A stretch of 64,000 nt of DNA from Paraconexibacter sp040581415 (GTDB taxonomy: Bacteria > Actinomycetota > Thermoleophilia > Solirubrobacterales > Solirubrobacteraceae), in assembly GCF_040581415.1 (NCBI RefSeq), contig NZ_CP114014.1, positions 2,108,001 to 2,172,000 on the forward strand. Direction: 5' to 3'. The notes under the pieces were generated by a model. The model did no database searches, was not told where the DNA came from, and was given only the letters and a program-made list of their open reading frames with translations. Every line of letters begins with the position of its first letter. Position 1 is the first letter of the stretch. The position numbers and the translations under genes are program-made. Below, piece after piece: positions 1 through 8,092 of this stretch.

Positions 1-78
1 GAAGGCCCAGCACGTCGCCGTGCCGATGCCGCCGGTCGCGCCGGTGATGACCGCGCGCTTGTCGTCCAGTCGACCCAT
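1..78 (-). CDS. short-chain dehydrogenase/reductase, N-terminal fragment
   Basis: Only the first 26 residues lie in the window; the gene continues beyond base 1. The visible start carries the Rossmann-fold cofactor loop TGATGGIG just after a short basic lead (MGRLDDKRAVI), which is the N-terminus of classical SDR oxidoreductases that use NAD(P)H. The ATG at 78 is the only sensible start. It is transcribed in the same direction as the LLM oxidoreductase upstream of it, 38 bp apart, so the two may form an operon. Substrate cannot be inferred from this fragment. Confidence 0.75.
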   Translation of the reverse strand, partial: MGRLDDKRAVITGATGGIGTATCWAF

Positions 79-116
79 GTAAGTCCTCGCTGTCGTGTCG
101 TTGTGGGTGCGCGGGG

Positions 117-1283
117 TCAGCCGCGCAGGCCGGCCTGCCTGAGCAGCGGCATGACGTTCTCGTCGAAGTAGGCGAGCTCGGAGGCGTAGTCGAGGAAGCC
201 GAGCATCATCCCGTCGACGCCGACCTCGCTGACCTGCACGAACCGCTCGGCGATCTGCTCCGGGGTGCCGACGAACGTCGGCGCGCTCCAGCCCGCGATG
301 AAGCGGTCCTCGGCCGACTTCTGGGCGAGGATGTCGTCGAACGAGCGGCTCTGCACGCCGAGGATCGACATCAGGTTCTTCGCGGCCTGCCGGTCGCCCT
401 TCTCGAGGATCTCGCGTAGCGCGTCCTGCGCCTCGGCCTCGGTGTCGCGGCACACGACATACGCGCCCGAGAACATCTTGGGGTCACGGCCGTACCGGTC
501 GCGGGCGAGTCGCTTGAAGTCGTCGACCATCGGCCGTGCGGTGGCGGGGTCGTCGACGGTGACGAAGCTGACGTCGGCGTTACGGGCGGAGAAGTCGCTG
601 CCGGCGGGGGAGGAGCCAGCGTTCATGATCACCGGGTGCGGTTGCTGGATCGGCTTCGGCCACGCCTCGGCCTCGACGATCGTGAAGAACTCGCCGTCGA
701 AGCTCAGCGGCTGCTCGTCCGTCCAGAGGTGCTTGATGATCGTCAGCCACTCCTCGCCGACGCGGTAGCGCTCGTCGTGCTCGCGCTGGGCGGCGCCGAA
801 CATCTCCATCTCCGGCTGGAACCAGCCCATGACGATGTTCAGCCCGAACCGTCCGCCGGAGATGTGGTCGATCGTCGCCGCCTGCTTCGCCGCCACGATG
901 GGGTGGATGACCGGGACGTGGGAGGTGGCGAAGACCATGATCCGCTCGGTCGCCTGCGCAAGCCCTGCCGCCCATGTGTAGGTCTCGAAGTTCTCGCCGT
1001 TGAAGTTCGTCTCGCCCCCGAAGCCGCGCCAGCGGCCGAGCGGGATCAGGACGTCCAGTCCCATCGCCTCGGCCTGGCGTGCCAGGCCGAGGGTGTGCTC
1101 CCACGTGATCTCGAAGCTCGTCGGCGCGTGCGAGATGCTCATGCCGTTGCTGACGTTCGTGGCGAAGGTGCCGAGCTTCAGCCGGTTCTTCGTGTCGTAC
1201 AGCGGGAGATGCGCCCGGGCCGCGGCGAGGTCGTCGCCGGCGGGCCCCTGCAGCGTCCCCGTCCCCTGATCGTGATTCATCAT
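117..1283 (-). CDS. LLM-class flavin-dependent oxidoreductase
   Basis: A 388-residue bacterial-luciferase-fold protein, usual length for FMNH2-dependent monooxygenases of the alkanesulfonate/dimethyl-sulfone/pyrimidine oxygenase type. The barrel runs from about residue 35 to 360. Family-typical stretches are GRWRGFGGETNFNG, the segment ATSHVPVIHPIVAAKQAATI followed by DHISGGRFGLNIVMGW, and a late GTPEQIAERF. Such enzymes oxygenate sulfonates, sulfones, nitrilotriacetate-like chelators or pyrimidines using flavin from a partner reductase; which substrate applies here is unknown. Two adjacent ATG codons (1283 and 1280) are possible starts. The gene is divergent from a PucR-type regulator only 35 bp away, which probably controls it. 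Confidence 0.85.
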   Translation of the reverse strand: MMNHDQGTGTLQGPAGDDLAAARAHLPLYDTKNRLKLGTFATNVSNGMSISHAPTSFEITWEHTLGLARQAEAMGLDVLIPLGRWRGFGGETNFNGENFETYTWAAGLAQATERIMVFATSHVPVIHPIVAAKQAATIDHISGGRFGLNIVMGWFQPEMEMFGAAQREHDERYRVGEEWLTIIKHLWTDEQPLSFDGEFFTIVEAEAWPKPIQQPHPVIMNAGSSPAGSDFSARNADVSFVTVDDPATARPMVDDFKRLARDRYGRDPKMFSGAYVVCRDTEAEAQDALREILEKGDRQAAKNLMSILGVQSRSFDDILAQKSAEDRFIAGWSAPTFVGTPEQIAERFVQVSEVGVDGMMLGFLDYASELAYFDENVMPLLRQAGLRG

Positions 1284-1318
1284 GGGACGAACGTACGCCG
1301 CTGTGACAGCATGGAGCT

Positions 1319-3043
1319 ATGTCCCAAAGCGAGGAATCAGCGTCCATTCCTCCTCGGTTCGAGACAGATGCGCAGGAGCCGTTCGTCGTCCTGGGTGCCG
1401 ACGGTGCGATCGGCGGCTTAGGGGCCTGGGGCCTCGCCGGCGAGAGCCTGCCGGCGGGTGCGCTCGATCGCGTCTTCTCCACCTACCGGGCGATCCAGGC
1501 GTCCGAGTCCGATGTGGATGAGGTGCTGAGGCTGACGGTCCACAACGCCCAGGCGTTGCTCCGCGCGGACCTCAGCAGCGTCTGGCGCCCGACGGGCCGC
1601 CTGCCGTCGGGGCGAGGCGTGGTTTCGGCGAGCGTCGGTCACCAGGTCGAGTCGTGGGCCGCCGAGCTGGCACCCGACCAGACCGGGATCGGCCGGGTCT
1701 GCCTCGACCTCGGCTGCCCGGTGCTCGTCGTCGACTACCGCGCCTACGCCGACCGGGCCGCACCACCGGTGACGCCGTTCCTGGCCTGGTCGGAGGCGGC
1801 GGCGACCGTGCTCTGCCTGCCGCTTCGGGAGGGCGGGGACGAGGCCGCCGGTGTGCTGTACGTCGCGCGCCGCCGGCTTCTGCCCTTCGGTCCAGCAGAG
1901 ATCGAACTGGCCGCGGCTTTGGCCGGGCAGGCTGCACTGGCGCTGCGGAACGGCAGGCTGCGACGTGAGCTGCAGGAGCAGCACGCGCTGGTTGAGCATT
2001 CGGCGCGCGTTGCCGCGCGACTTTCAAGGGCGGCCGTCGACGCGGGCGTCGACGGACTGCGACGTGCACTCGAGCGCGACATCGGCCGACGGGTCGACTA
2101 CGTACCGGCGTCGGACGGCGAGCTTCCCGGCGTCGAGGTCGCGCCCGTCGTCGCTGGGCGCGAGCGCTACGGCGACCTTCACGTGTACGGCCGTCCGCTG
2201 AACCCTGCGGACGCGGTGAGCGTCCAGCAGGCGACGAGCCTGCTGGCCCAGGAGATGGCGCGCGAGCGCGCACTCAAAGAGGCGCGGGTGCGGACGGGCG
2301 CTCAGCTGCTCGGGTCGCTGCTGGACGGCGTGGGCGTCACTGAGGCACACATCGCCGAACGCGCCCGGCGCATCGGGTTCGATCTGCGACGCCCGGTCGT
2401 CGTCGTGGCTGTCGCCCACACGGGTGCCGAGCTCCCAGCCCTCCATGCAAGCGCGACCACCGGAGGCATCGCCGTCGCGGACGTGCTCGTCGCCGAAGGA
2501 CCGGACTGCGCGCTGCTCGCTGTCGCGGCGCCCGAGGGCTGGACGCCTGACGCAGCGGTGGACTCCCTGCTTGCGCGCCCGGACGTGCGCTGCGCGGGTG
2601 TCAGCGCGCGGCGGCCCGAGATCGTGGGTGCCAGTAGGACCGCTCTCGCGTGCCTGTCGCTCGCCCGGGAAGCGCCCAACCGCCGTGCGGTCTCCGTCGG
2701 CGACCTGGGGCCGCTGGAGTTCCTGCTCGGAGCCGCCGACGCCGTGACGCAGCTGCAGCGGAACGTCAGCGATGTCCTTGGGGCCGTGCAGGCCGCGGAG
2801 CGCCGGGGCGGCGCGCCGCTGCTCGCGTCGCTCGACGCCTACCTGAGCAGCGGGCGGCGACTTGCGATCGCCGCCGACCGTCTAGGCACCAGCGAGAGCA
2901 CACTCAAGTACCGCCTCACCCGCGTTCGGGGCCTTGTGGGCGGGATCGAAGGGAGCCATGCGTTCGACCTCTGGCTCGCACTCCGTGCCCGTGCGTTCCT
3001 CACGCATCTCGGACACGCCTGCGAGACGAACGCCGGAAGCTGA
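1319..3043 (+). CDS. PucR/CdaR-family transcriptional regulator with GAF domain
   Basis: 574 residues. An N-terminal GAF-type sensor domain (about residues 60-210) is followed by a central CdaR-like GGDEF-derived region and a C-terminal PucR helix-turn-helix (about residues 510-560) containing RRLAIAADRLGTSESTLKYR. This arrangement is usual for actinobacterial activators of catabolic genes that sense small molecules through the GAF domain. It sits back to back with the LLM oxidoreductase (35 bp gap), the most likely target. A paralogue of the same layout lies at 5711-7444. ATG at 1319 is used; no other start fits the conserved length. Confidence 0.85.
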   Translation: MSQSEESASIPPRFETDAQEPFVVLGADGAIGGLGAWGLAGESLPAGALDRVFSTYRAIQASESDVDEVLRLTVHNAQALLRADLSSVWRPTGRLPSGRGVVSASVGHQVESWAAELAPDQTGIGRVCLDLGCPVLVVDYRAYADRAAPPVTPFLAWSEAAATVLCLPLREGGDEAAGVLYVARRRLLPFGPAEIELAAALAGQAALALRNGRLRRELQEQHALVEHSARVAARLSRAAVDAGVDGLRRALERDIGRRVDYVPASDGELPGVEVAPVVAGRERYGDLHVYGRPLNPADAVSVQQATSLLAQEMARERALKEARVRTGAQLLGSLLDGVGVTEAHIAERARRIGFDLRRPVVVVAVAHTGAELPALHASATTGGIAVADVLVAEGPDCALLAVAAPEGWTPDAAVDSLLARPDVRCAGVSARRPEIVGASRTALACLSLAREAPNRRAVSVGDLGPLEFLLGAADAVTQLQRNVSDVLGAVQAAERRGGAPLLASLDAYLSSGRRLAIAADRLGTSESTLKYRLTRVRGLVGGIEGSHAFDLWLALRARAFLTHLGHACETNAGS

Positions 3044-3063
3044 TCTGGTCGAGCGGCGCGGCG

Positions 3064-4044
3064 TCAGTCCGAGACAGCGCTCGGGGAGCTGCTGTACCTC
3101 CCTCCGGCGCGCGCCCTCGCGTAGTCCTCGGGCGCGTAGAACGGCAGGTCGTCCGTAGCGGTCGTCTGAGCGATGTAGTCGGCCATCAGCGCTCGCGCCT
3201 CCGGGCTCGTGAGCGTCGAGAAGAAGCCGGCGTTCTCCACGCGCATGCCGGCGTCGAGGTCGGCCGCGCCGCCGATGTACGCGCCGCGCTTGACGGCGGC
3301 GACCGCCGGCTTCAGCCGCCTGGCGAGGTGGCGGGCGAGCTCGTGGGCGCGGTCGAGCAGGTCGGCGGGGTCGAGCACCTCGTCGATGTAGCCGATCTCG
3401 AGCGCGGTCTCGGGGTCGACCGCGCTTCCCTCGAGCATGATCTTCAACGCCTGCTGTAAGCCGACGAGGCGGGTCAGGCGGACGGTCGCGCCGCCTCCGG
3501 GCGGGAAGCCGAGCAGGATCTCCGGCTGGCCGATGACGAAGTCGCCGGCGGCCATCAGCCGGTAGTCGCAGGCGAGCGCCAGTTCGGAGCCGCCGCCGAG
3601 CGCGGAGCCGTTGAGTGCGGCGATGAAGACCGCCCCGCAGCGGTTCATGCGCAGGAACGTGTCGTGGAAGTCGACGACCTCGATGACGCCGCTCAGCGGG
3701 GTCGGGCCGGCGGCTCTGCGCCCGCCGGGGACGCGGCGCGTCACCTGGGCAGCGCGGACGGCCGCTGATCCCAGGCGGGGGGAGACGTTCGGGCTGCCGG
3801 CGCCGGCGTCCTGCAGCCAGGACACGCTGGCGTGGGCGGCGAACCGCTCCGGGTGCGTGCCGGTGATCACAACGGCGCCGACGTTGTCGTCGTCCTCGGC
3901 TCGGGTGACGAGGGCGGCGAGGTCGGCGGCGATCTCGGGACCGAGCTCGCCTCGTGGCCCGCCGTGGAGTCGCGCGGTGAGCACGCGCCCCTGCTGCGTG
4001 ACTTCGAGCCCGAGGGGCTGCGTGGCGGTGGCGTGAGTCGTCAT
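3064..4044 (-). CDS. enoyl-CoA hydratase/isomerase family protein
   Basis: 326 residues of crotonase fold, somewhat longer than the usual 260 because of a 20-30 residue insert (about residues 85-120) and a C-terminal tail. The oxyanion-hole and active-site region reads ALNGSALGGGSELALACDYR, then GQPEILLGFPPGGGATVRL, as in hydratases; the glutamate of the PEILLG segment matches a catalytic position. It would act on an acyl-CoA thioester in the cytosol. Its promoter region contains an element shared with the tautomerase gene (see 4049-4083), so both may answer to the HxlR regulator at 5179-5652. It converges with the PucR gene at its 3' end. Confidence 0.85.
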   Translation of the reverse strand: MTTHATATQPLGLEVTQQGRVLTARLHGGPRGELGPEIAADLAALVTRAEDDDNVGAVVITGTHPERFAAHASVSWLQDAGAGSPNVSPRLGSAAVRAAQVTRRVPGGRRAAGPTPLSGVIEVVDFHDTFLRMNRCGAVFIAALNGSALGGGSELALACDYRLMAAGDFVIGQPEILLGFPPGGGATVRLTRLVGLQQALKIMLEGSAVDPETALEIGYIDEVLDPADLLDRAHELARHLARRLKPAVAAVKRGAYIGGAADLDAGMRVENAGFFSTLTSPEARALMADYIAQTTATDDLPFYAPEDYARARAGGRYSSSPSAVSD

Positions 4045-4048
4045 AGCC

Positions 4049-4083
4049 GACCGTACCAGGCTGAGTTGTATATTTGTACTTAG
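4049..4083 (-). promoter_or_regulatory. shared promoter/operator element, copy 1
   Basis: The 35-base stretch GACCGTACCA..GCTGAGTT......TTGTAC.TAG is repeated almost exactly at 5136-5171, before the tautomerase gene. On the minus strand it contains TGGTACGGT, a plausible extended -10 for the enoyl-CoA hydratase gene, and two GTAC words about 22 bases apart. This is seen directly; binding by the nearby HxlR regulator is inference. It lies between divergent genes, so it could serve both. Confidence 0.55.
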
Positions 4084-4100
4084 ACGGCTAGGCTTTCGAC

Positions 4101-4619
4101 GTGCCCGGAATCGTCGACGCTGATGCCCACCCCGCTCCCGCTCGCGTGGAGAGCCCCGAACACTGGATCAAGCTCTTCGGTCAGGCGTTCGCAGCCGGGA
4201 GCTTTGCGAGCGTCGCTCGTCTGGCGGCGCTGACCCACCCCGGCTACCGGGCGGTCCAGCCGCAGGCTCCTGACGCGCTCGGGCCGGAGGGGATGCTCGA
4301 CTTCTTCGCCCGCGTGTACGCCCTCGTGCCGGATCTCCGTGGCGAGGTCGTCGAGGCGAACGTGTACGACGGCGGTGTCTACGTCGATGTACGCCTCGGC
4401 GGGACCATCGGCGGGCGACCTGTGAGCTGGGTCGCGTGCGACCGGTTCTGGTTCGAGGACGGGCTCGTCAAGGGCCGCGTGACGTACTTCGACCCGCTGC
4501 CCCTGTTCGGAGCCGTCGCCATGCGGCCGCGGTCGTGGCGACGGTGGTGGCAGTCAGGCCTGGGGTTCCCCACGCGGAAGGTCTCGGGCAGCGTCGACCC
4601 TCGTTTTTCGACGACATGA
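4101..4619 (+). CDS. SnoaL/NTF2-like domain protein
   Basis: 172 residues from a GTG start. The protein has the cone-shaped NTF2/SnoaL-like fold signature: an N-terminal helix pair (WIKLFGQAFAAGSFASVARL), a central segment of the type LDFFARVYALVPDLRGEV, and a closing strand with WVACDRFWFEDGLVKGRVTY followed by FDPLPLF. Members include polyketide cyclases, ketosteroid isomerases and many uncharacterised proteins, so a reaction cannot be named. It is divergent from the enoyl-CoA hydratase gene (56 bp gap with the shared operator-like element), suggesting a joint pathway. No signal peptide or membrane segment. Confidence 0.7.
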   Translation: MPGIVDADAHPAPARVESPEHWIKLFGQAFAAGSFASVARLAALTHPGYRAVQPQAPDALGPEGMLDFFARVYALVPDLRGEVVEANVYDGGVYVDVRLGGTIGGRPVSWVACDRFWFEDGLVKGRVTYFDPLPLFGAVAMRPRSWRRWWQSGLGFPTRKVSGSVDPRFSTT

Positions 4620-4670
4620 CGCCCACGGCTGAGTCCGCGCCCGCGAGCTGACGGGCGCGGGGAGCCGACG

Positions 4671-5102
4671 TCAGGGGGTGGCCAGCCCCAGCTCGCGGAG
4701 CCGGTCCTCGTGCTCGGCGAACCAGGCTGCTTCGTCCCCGGGCGCGGGCATGATCAGGCCGGCCTCCATCGCCACGCGCGGGTCGACCTCCTGGATCGCC
4801 ATGAGTAGCTCGCCGCCGCTCTGTCCCGTCTCCGCGGTCCACATGGCGGCGAGGTCCTGCAGCAGCGCCTGCCGCACGGCGAGCTCGCGACCCTCGCGCA
4901 CCTGGCCGACGATGATCGTCGTGTGCGACGGCTGGCCCGCGGTGAACAGGCGGCCGGGGGACACGTCCTGGAAGAGGACGTTGACGAAGATCGCCGGGGC
5001 CCCGGTGTTCTCGGTGTGGATCCGCGTGATCTCACCAGCGATCCGGCGGCGGATGTCGTCGGTGAGCAGGTCCTCCTGGGCGATCACCTGGTAGAGCGGC
5101 AT
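4671..5102 (-). CDS. tautomerase family protein
   Basis: 143 residues starting MPLYQVIAQE. The start at 5102 is chosen over a longer upstream reading because tautomerases need proline directly after the initiator methionine: after methionine removal Pro1 is the catalytic base. The double beta-alpha-beta pattern is visible, with TRIHTENTGAPAIFVNVLFQ and the GQVREGRELAVRQALLQDL segment typical of the 4-oxalocrotonate tautomerase/MSAD superfamily. Substrate is unknown; family members isomerise enol-keto acids or dehalogenate haloacrylates. It is preceded by the operator-like element at 5136-5171 and by the HxlR gene on the same strand. Confidence 0.82.
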   Translation of the reverse strand: MPLYQVIAQEDLLTDDIRRRIAGEITRIHTENTGAPAIFVNVLFQDVSPGRLFTAGQPSHTTIIVGQVREGRELAVRQALLQDLAAMWTAETGQSGGELLMAIQEVDPRVAMEAGLIMPAPGDEAAWFAEHEDRLRELGLATP

Positions 5103-5135
5103 GTCGTCCTCGTTTCGTCGTGGGTCGTGTGCCGC

Positions 5136-5171
5136 GACCGTACCACAGCTGAGTTTTTCTTCTGTACCTAG
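5136..5171 (-). promoter_or_regulatory. shared promoter/operator element, copy 2
   Basis: Second copy of the element at 4049-4083, 34 bases upstream of the tautomerase start and just downstream of the HxlR stop. Both copies share GACCGTACCA, then GCTGAGTT, then TGTAC and TAG with one-base length difference in between. The minus-strand TGGTACGGT may be the -10 of the tautomerase promoter. HxlR control is inferred from proximity. Confidence 0.55.
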
Positions 5172-5178
5172 CATGGGG

Positions 5179-5652
5179 TCACGCGGGAACCGCCGGGAGC
5201 GCGCCCGGCCCGGGGATGATCACCCCGTCGTCCGGGCTCGAGACGACGTGCCCCTCGGTGCAGGTCAGCACGAGCTCCAGTGGTGCGCCGCAGGCGACGT
5301 GCTGCACGAGCATCGGCGGACCGTCGGCCGGGCCGCGGTGGCGATCGCCCCACTGCATGAACGCCATGAGGATCGGCATCAGCTCCTTGCCCGTCGCGGT
5401 CAGGCGGTACTCGTCGCGGGCCCGGCTGCCGGGCTCGCGGTACTCCGACCGCTCCAGGATGCCTTCGTCCACGAGCTTGCCCAGGCGCTCCGAGAGGAGG
5501 TTCCGCGGGCAGCCGAGCACCGTCATGAACTGCTCGAAGCGCGTCGCCCCGAAGAAGCTCTCGCGGATGATCAGCAGCGTCCACTTCTCGCCGAGGACCT
5601 GGAGTGTCGCGGCGATGGTGCAGTTGCTCGCTTGGTAGCTGGTGCGCTGCAT
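5179..5652 (-). CDS. HxlR-family winged-helix transcriptional regulator
   Basis: 157 residues. The HxlR/MarR-like winged helix occupies residues 5-100: CTIAATLQVLGEKWTLLIIR is the family hallmark, with CPRNLLSERLGKLVDEGIL as recognition helix and RDEYRLTATGKELMPIL as wing. The C-terminal 45 residues contain HVACGAPLELVLTC, a small extension with a cysteine pair seen in some HxlR proteins that could be redox- or metal-responsive (inference). It lies directly upstream of the tautomerase gene on the same strand and close to the two shared operator-like elements, so it likely regulates the enoyl-CoA hydratase, SnoaL-like and tautomerase genes. Confidence 0.88.
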   Translation of the reverse strand: MQRTSYQASNCTIAATLQVLGEKWTLLIIRESFFGATRFEQFMTVLGCPRNLLSERLGKLVDEGILERSEYREPGSRARDEYRLTATGKELMPILMAFMQWGDRHRGPADGPPMLVQHVACGAPLELVLTCTEGHVVSSPDDGVIIPGPGALPAVPA

Positions 5653-5710
5653 GCCCTGGACGCTAGCAACGCTGGGTCACGAAACTGAACGTAGGCCGTC
5701 GACCGCGTGA

Positions 5711-7444
5711 TCAGTCGAAAGGGTCGCTTCCGGCGGCGCGGAGGACGGCGAGCGCCTCGACGGAGACTCGCAGCTCAAGCAGTCTGCCTGGCCCGCCCTT
5801 GAGGTCGAGGACCTCCGTCAACTGGTCCAGTCGATAACGCATCGTGCTTTCGTGGATGTGGCACAGTCGAGCCGCGTGCTCGACACGGCCCTCGGCTCTG
5901 CAGTACGCGGCGAGGGTGTCGAGGAGCGGTATCCGCGCGACTCGGTCGGCGAGGTGGACGGCTCCGAGCGCCCGGCGGACCGTCGCGGCCGCGTCCTGGG
6001 AGTCGCCGTCGACGATCGTGCGGAACAGTCCGAGGTCGGCCACGTCGACGAGATCCTCGCGGCCCGGGTCAGCGGCCAGCGCCAGGCACGCGTCGGCTTG
6101 GCGCAGCGCGCGCTGGTGGTCGCCTGCCGCGGCGCGGCCGACCCCGGCCCGCACCAGCCCGCTCGTTCGCAACGCCTCGACGACGCTCGCATGGATGGAG
6201 GCCTCGGCCGGGAGCGCGAGGACCACCGAGTCACCGCGGTCGAAGGCCAGGACCGCGCTTCCCGCCGGGAGGCGGGACCGTACGGCCGAGCGGGCTTCCA
6301 GCAGCAGCGAGGTCGACCCGCGCAGCGGCCGGTGGCGCACCACCGCCATGACGGTCGCGGGCTCTGCCAGGTCGAGGCCCTGCCGAGCGGCGCGGATGGC
6401 GAGCGCTCGCGGCGCCGGTGCGGGCGTCGAGACGAGTTCGGCGAGGAGCTCACCGTGCAGCTGCCACTCCGCCTCCTCGGCGCGGCGGCGGGCCAGGAGC
6501 TCGGAGACGACAGCGGTGCTCGCGGCGTCGACCGCCTGCTCTTGGAGGTCGCTGAGCGAGTCGGCACCGTCGACCTGAATCGCCCCGAGCTCCTCGCCGG
6601 CGGCTACCAGCTCGCGCTGCACGTGCTCCGCCGCCGGGGGTCGGGTCAGCCGCGCGCCATCGGGCGCGTACCAGCCGGGTTCCTCGGCGACCACGTTCTG
6701 CTGGATGGACACCCCGCGTCCGAGCGCCGAGGCGAGCACGCGGGCGACGCCGGCCAGCCCGTCGCCGGCGATCAGGCCGGCGTGGACCCGCGCATCGATC
6801 GAGAGTGCGGCCTGCAGGTGCTTCGTTCGCCGCTCGACCTCGGCAAACATCGCACCGTTGCGGACCGTCATCGCGCCCTGGGCGGCGAGGGTCCCGAGCA
6901 GCACGCTGTCGCGCCGCTCGAACCGCGCGTCGCCCCGACGGCCGATGCACAGCAGGCCGACGAGCTCGCCGGCGATCAGCGGTGTGCAGATCAGGGCGCG
7001 TACGCCAGCCGCGATCAGCTGCACCTTCGATGCTGCGGGTGTACGGGTCGACCGGTCGAAGTCGTTGACGATCAGCGTCGCCTGCCGCCGCGCGGCCTGC
7101 GCCCCGAACCCGGACACGGACTGCCGGCCGATGTCGAAGTTCGCGTCGATGCCGACGTGGTGCACGACGACGAAGCCGTCTCTGTCGTGATCGACGAGCG
7201 ACAGCCACCCGATGTCGGCGTCCAGGACGTCGACAGCGGCCTCGACGAGCACGCGCCGGGAGCCGACCGGGTCGAGTTCCTCAGCCTGCACTCGGCGCAG
7301 GGCCGCGAGGAGTGCCACCTGCTCGCCGACGCTGAGCTCGGCGCCGGCGGCGATGTCGTCGACGAGCTCGTCGGCGACACCGAGCTCGGGGACGAGCGCG
7401 GCGGGCGCGGCGCGTCCCGTCGGCTGCGCGTCGTCCTCGCTCAT
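5711..7444 (-). CDS. PucR/CdaR-family transcriptional regulator with GAF domain
   Basis: 577 residues, same architecture as the protein at 1319-3043. An N-terminal GAF domain (about 55-205) includes LDADIGWLSLVDHDRDGFVV and ALICTPLIAGELVGLLCIGR. A central CdaR-like region follows, and a C-terminal PucR helix-turn-helix (about 520-555) includes HAARLCHIHESTMRYRLDQL. The two genes are probably ancient duplicates, each governing part of the 1-9 kb metabolic cluster. The nearest candidate targets are the HxlR/tautomerase pair downstream and the TetR upstream, all on the same strand. No membrane segments. Confidence 0.83.
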   Translation of the reverse strand: MSEDDAQPTGRAAPAALVPELGVADELVDDIAAGAELSVGEQVALLAALRRVQAEELDPVGSRRVLVEAAVDVLDADIGWLSLVDHDRDGFVVVHHVGIDANFDIGRQSVSGFGAQAARRQATLIVNDFDRSTRTPAASKVQLIAAGVRALICTPLIAGELVGLLCIGRRGDARFERRDSVLLGTLAAQGAMTVRNGAMFAEVERRTKHLQAALSIDARVHAGLIAGDGLAGVARVLASALGRGVSIQQNVVAEEPGWYAPDGARLTRPPAAEHVQRELVAAGEELGAIQVDGADSLSDLQEQAVDAASTAVVSELLARRRAEEAEWQLHGELLAELVSTPAPAPRALAIRAARQGLDLAEPATVMAVVRHRPLRGSTSLLLEARSAVRSRLPAGSAVLAFDRGDSVVLALPAEASIHASVVEALRTSGLVRAGVGRAAAGDHQRALRQADACLALAADPGREDLVDVADLGLFRTIVDGDSQDAAATVRRALGAVHLADRVARIPLLDTLAAYCRAEGRVEHAARLCHIHESTMRYRLDQLTEVLDLKGGPGRLLELRVSVEALAVLRAAGSDPFD

Positions 7445-7453
7445 TGCCGCAGC

Positions 7454-8023
7454 CTAGATCGACGCGGATTGGTGTAGGAGCATGCGGAGGGCCTCCCGGT
7501 GCGGCGCGACGTCGGTGTCCTCGTTGATGGCGAGCAGGAGGCTCAGGCCGCTGCAGACCGCCAGGAACGCTTCGGCCACGTCGACGGAGCGCGGCCCGGG
7601 CGGCAGGGTGCCGTCGGCCCGGTGGGCCTCGATGGCGTCGGCGAGCCCGTCGCGCAGCTGCCGCTGGGAGGCGCCCACGACCGTTGCAAGCTCCGGGGAG
7701 GTGGACGCCAGGCCCCAGACCTGGGCGAGGAGCTTGGCCTGGCCCTCGTCCCGGGCGCGGGTTCTGAGGCCCTCCACGAGGTCGTCGAGTGCGTCGTCGT
7801 CGAGTGCTTCGATGGCCCCGTCGGACGCTGCGCACGCGACGGCGGTGACGAGCTCGTCCTTACCCTTGAAGTAGCTGTAGATCGCGCCGGTGGAGAGTCC
7901 CGACTCGGCGACGATCGCGGCCATCGACGTGCCGGCGAAGCCGTCCCGCGCGAAGCAGCGACGGGCTGCGTCGAGGATCTCCTCTCGCCGCCGGGCGAGG
8001 TGTTCGGCGTCCACCTTCGGCAC
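7454..8023 (-). CDS. TetR-family transcriptional regulator
   Basis: 189 residues from a GTG at 8023 (VPKVDAEHLARRREEIL). A TTG 30 bases further out is possible but would add residues absent from the family. The N-terminal TetR helix-turn-helix is clear: FAGTSMAAIVAESGLSTGAI then YSYFKGKDELV. The C-terminal ligand domain is of the AcrR type. The gene is divergent from the saccharopine-dehydrogenase-like gene, and an inverted repeat between them (8055-8076) is the probable operator. Its ligand is unknown. Confidence 0.88.
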   Translation of the reverse strand: MPKVDAEHLARRREEILDAARRCFARDGFAGTSMAAIVAESGLSTGAIYSYFKGKDELVTAVACAASDGAIEALDDDALDDLVEGLRTRARDEGQAKLLAQVWGLASTSPELATVVGASQRQLRDGLADAIEAHRADGTLPPGPRSVDVAEAFLAVCSGLSLLLAINEDTDVAPHREALRMLLHQSASI

Positions 8024-8054
8024 GAGGAGACGAGCGTACCAAGCTGCCCACAAT

Positions 8055-8076
8055 AAAGAACGAGGATTCGTTTTTT
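8055..8076. promoter_or_regulatory. putative TetR operator
   Basis: Inverted repeat AACGA-GGAT-TCGTT flanked by A-run and T-run that extend the symmetry, located between divergent TetR and saccharopine-dehydrogenase-like genes. It directly precedes TATAAC (8080-8085), a good -10 for the rightward gene, so binding there would block that promoter. Assignment to the adjacent TetR is inference. Confidence 0.55.
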
Positions 8077-8092
8077 TGCTATAACGATCGCC

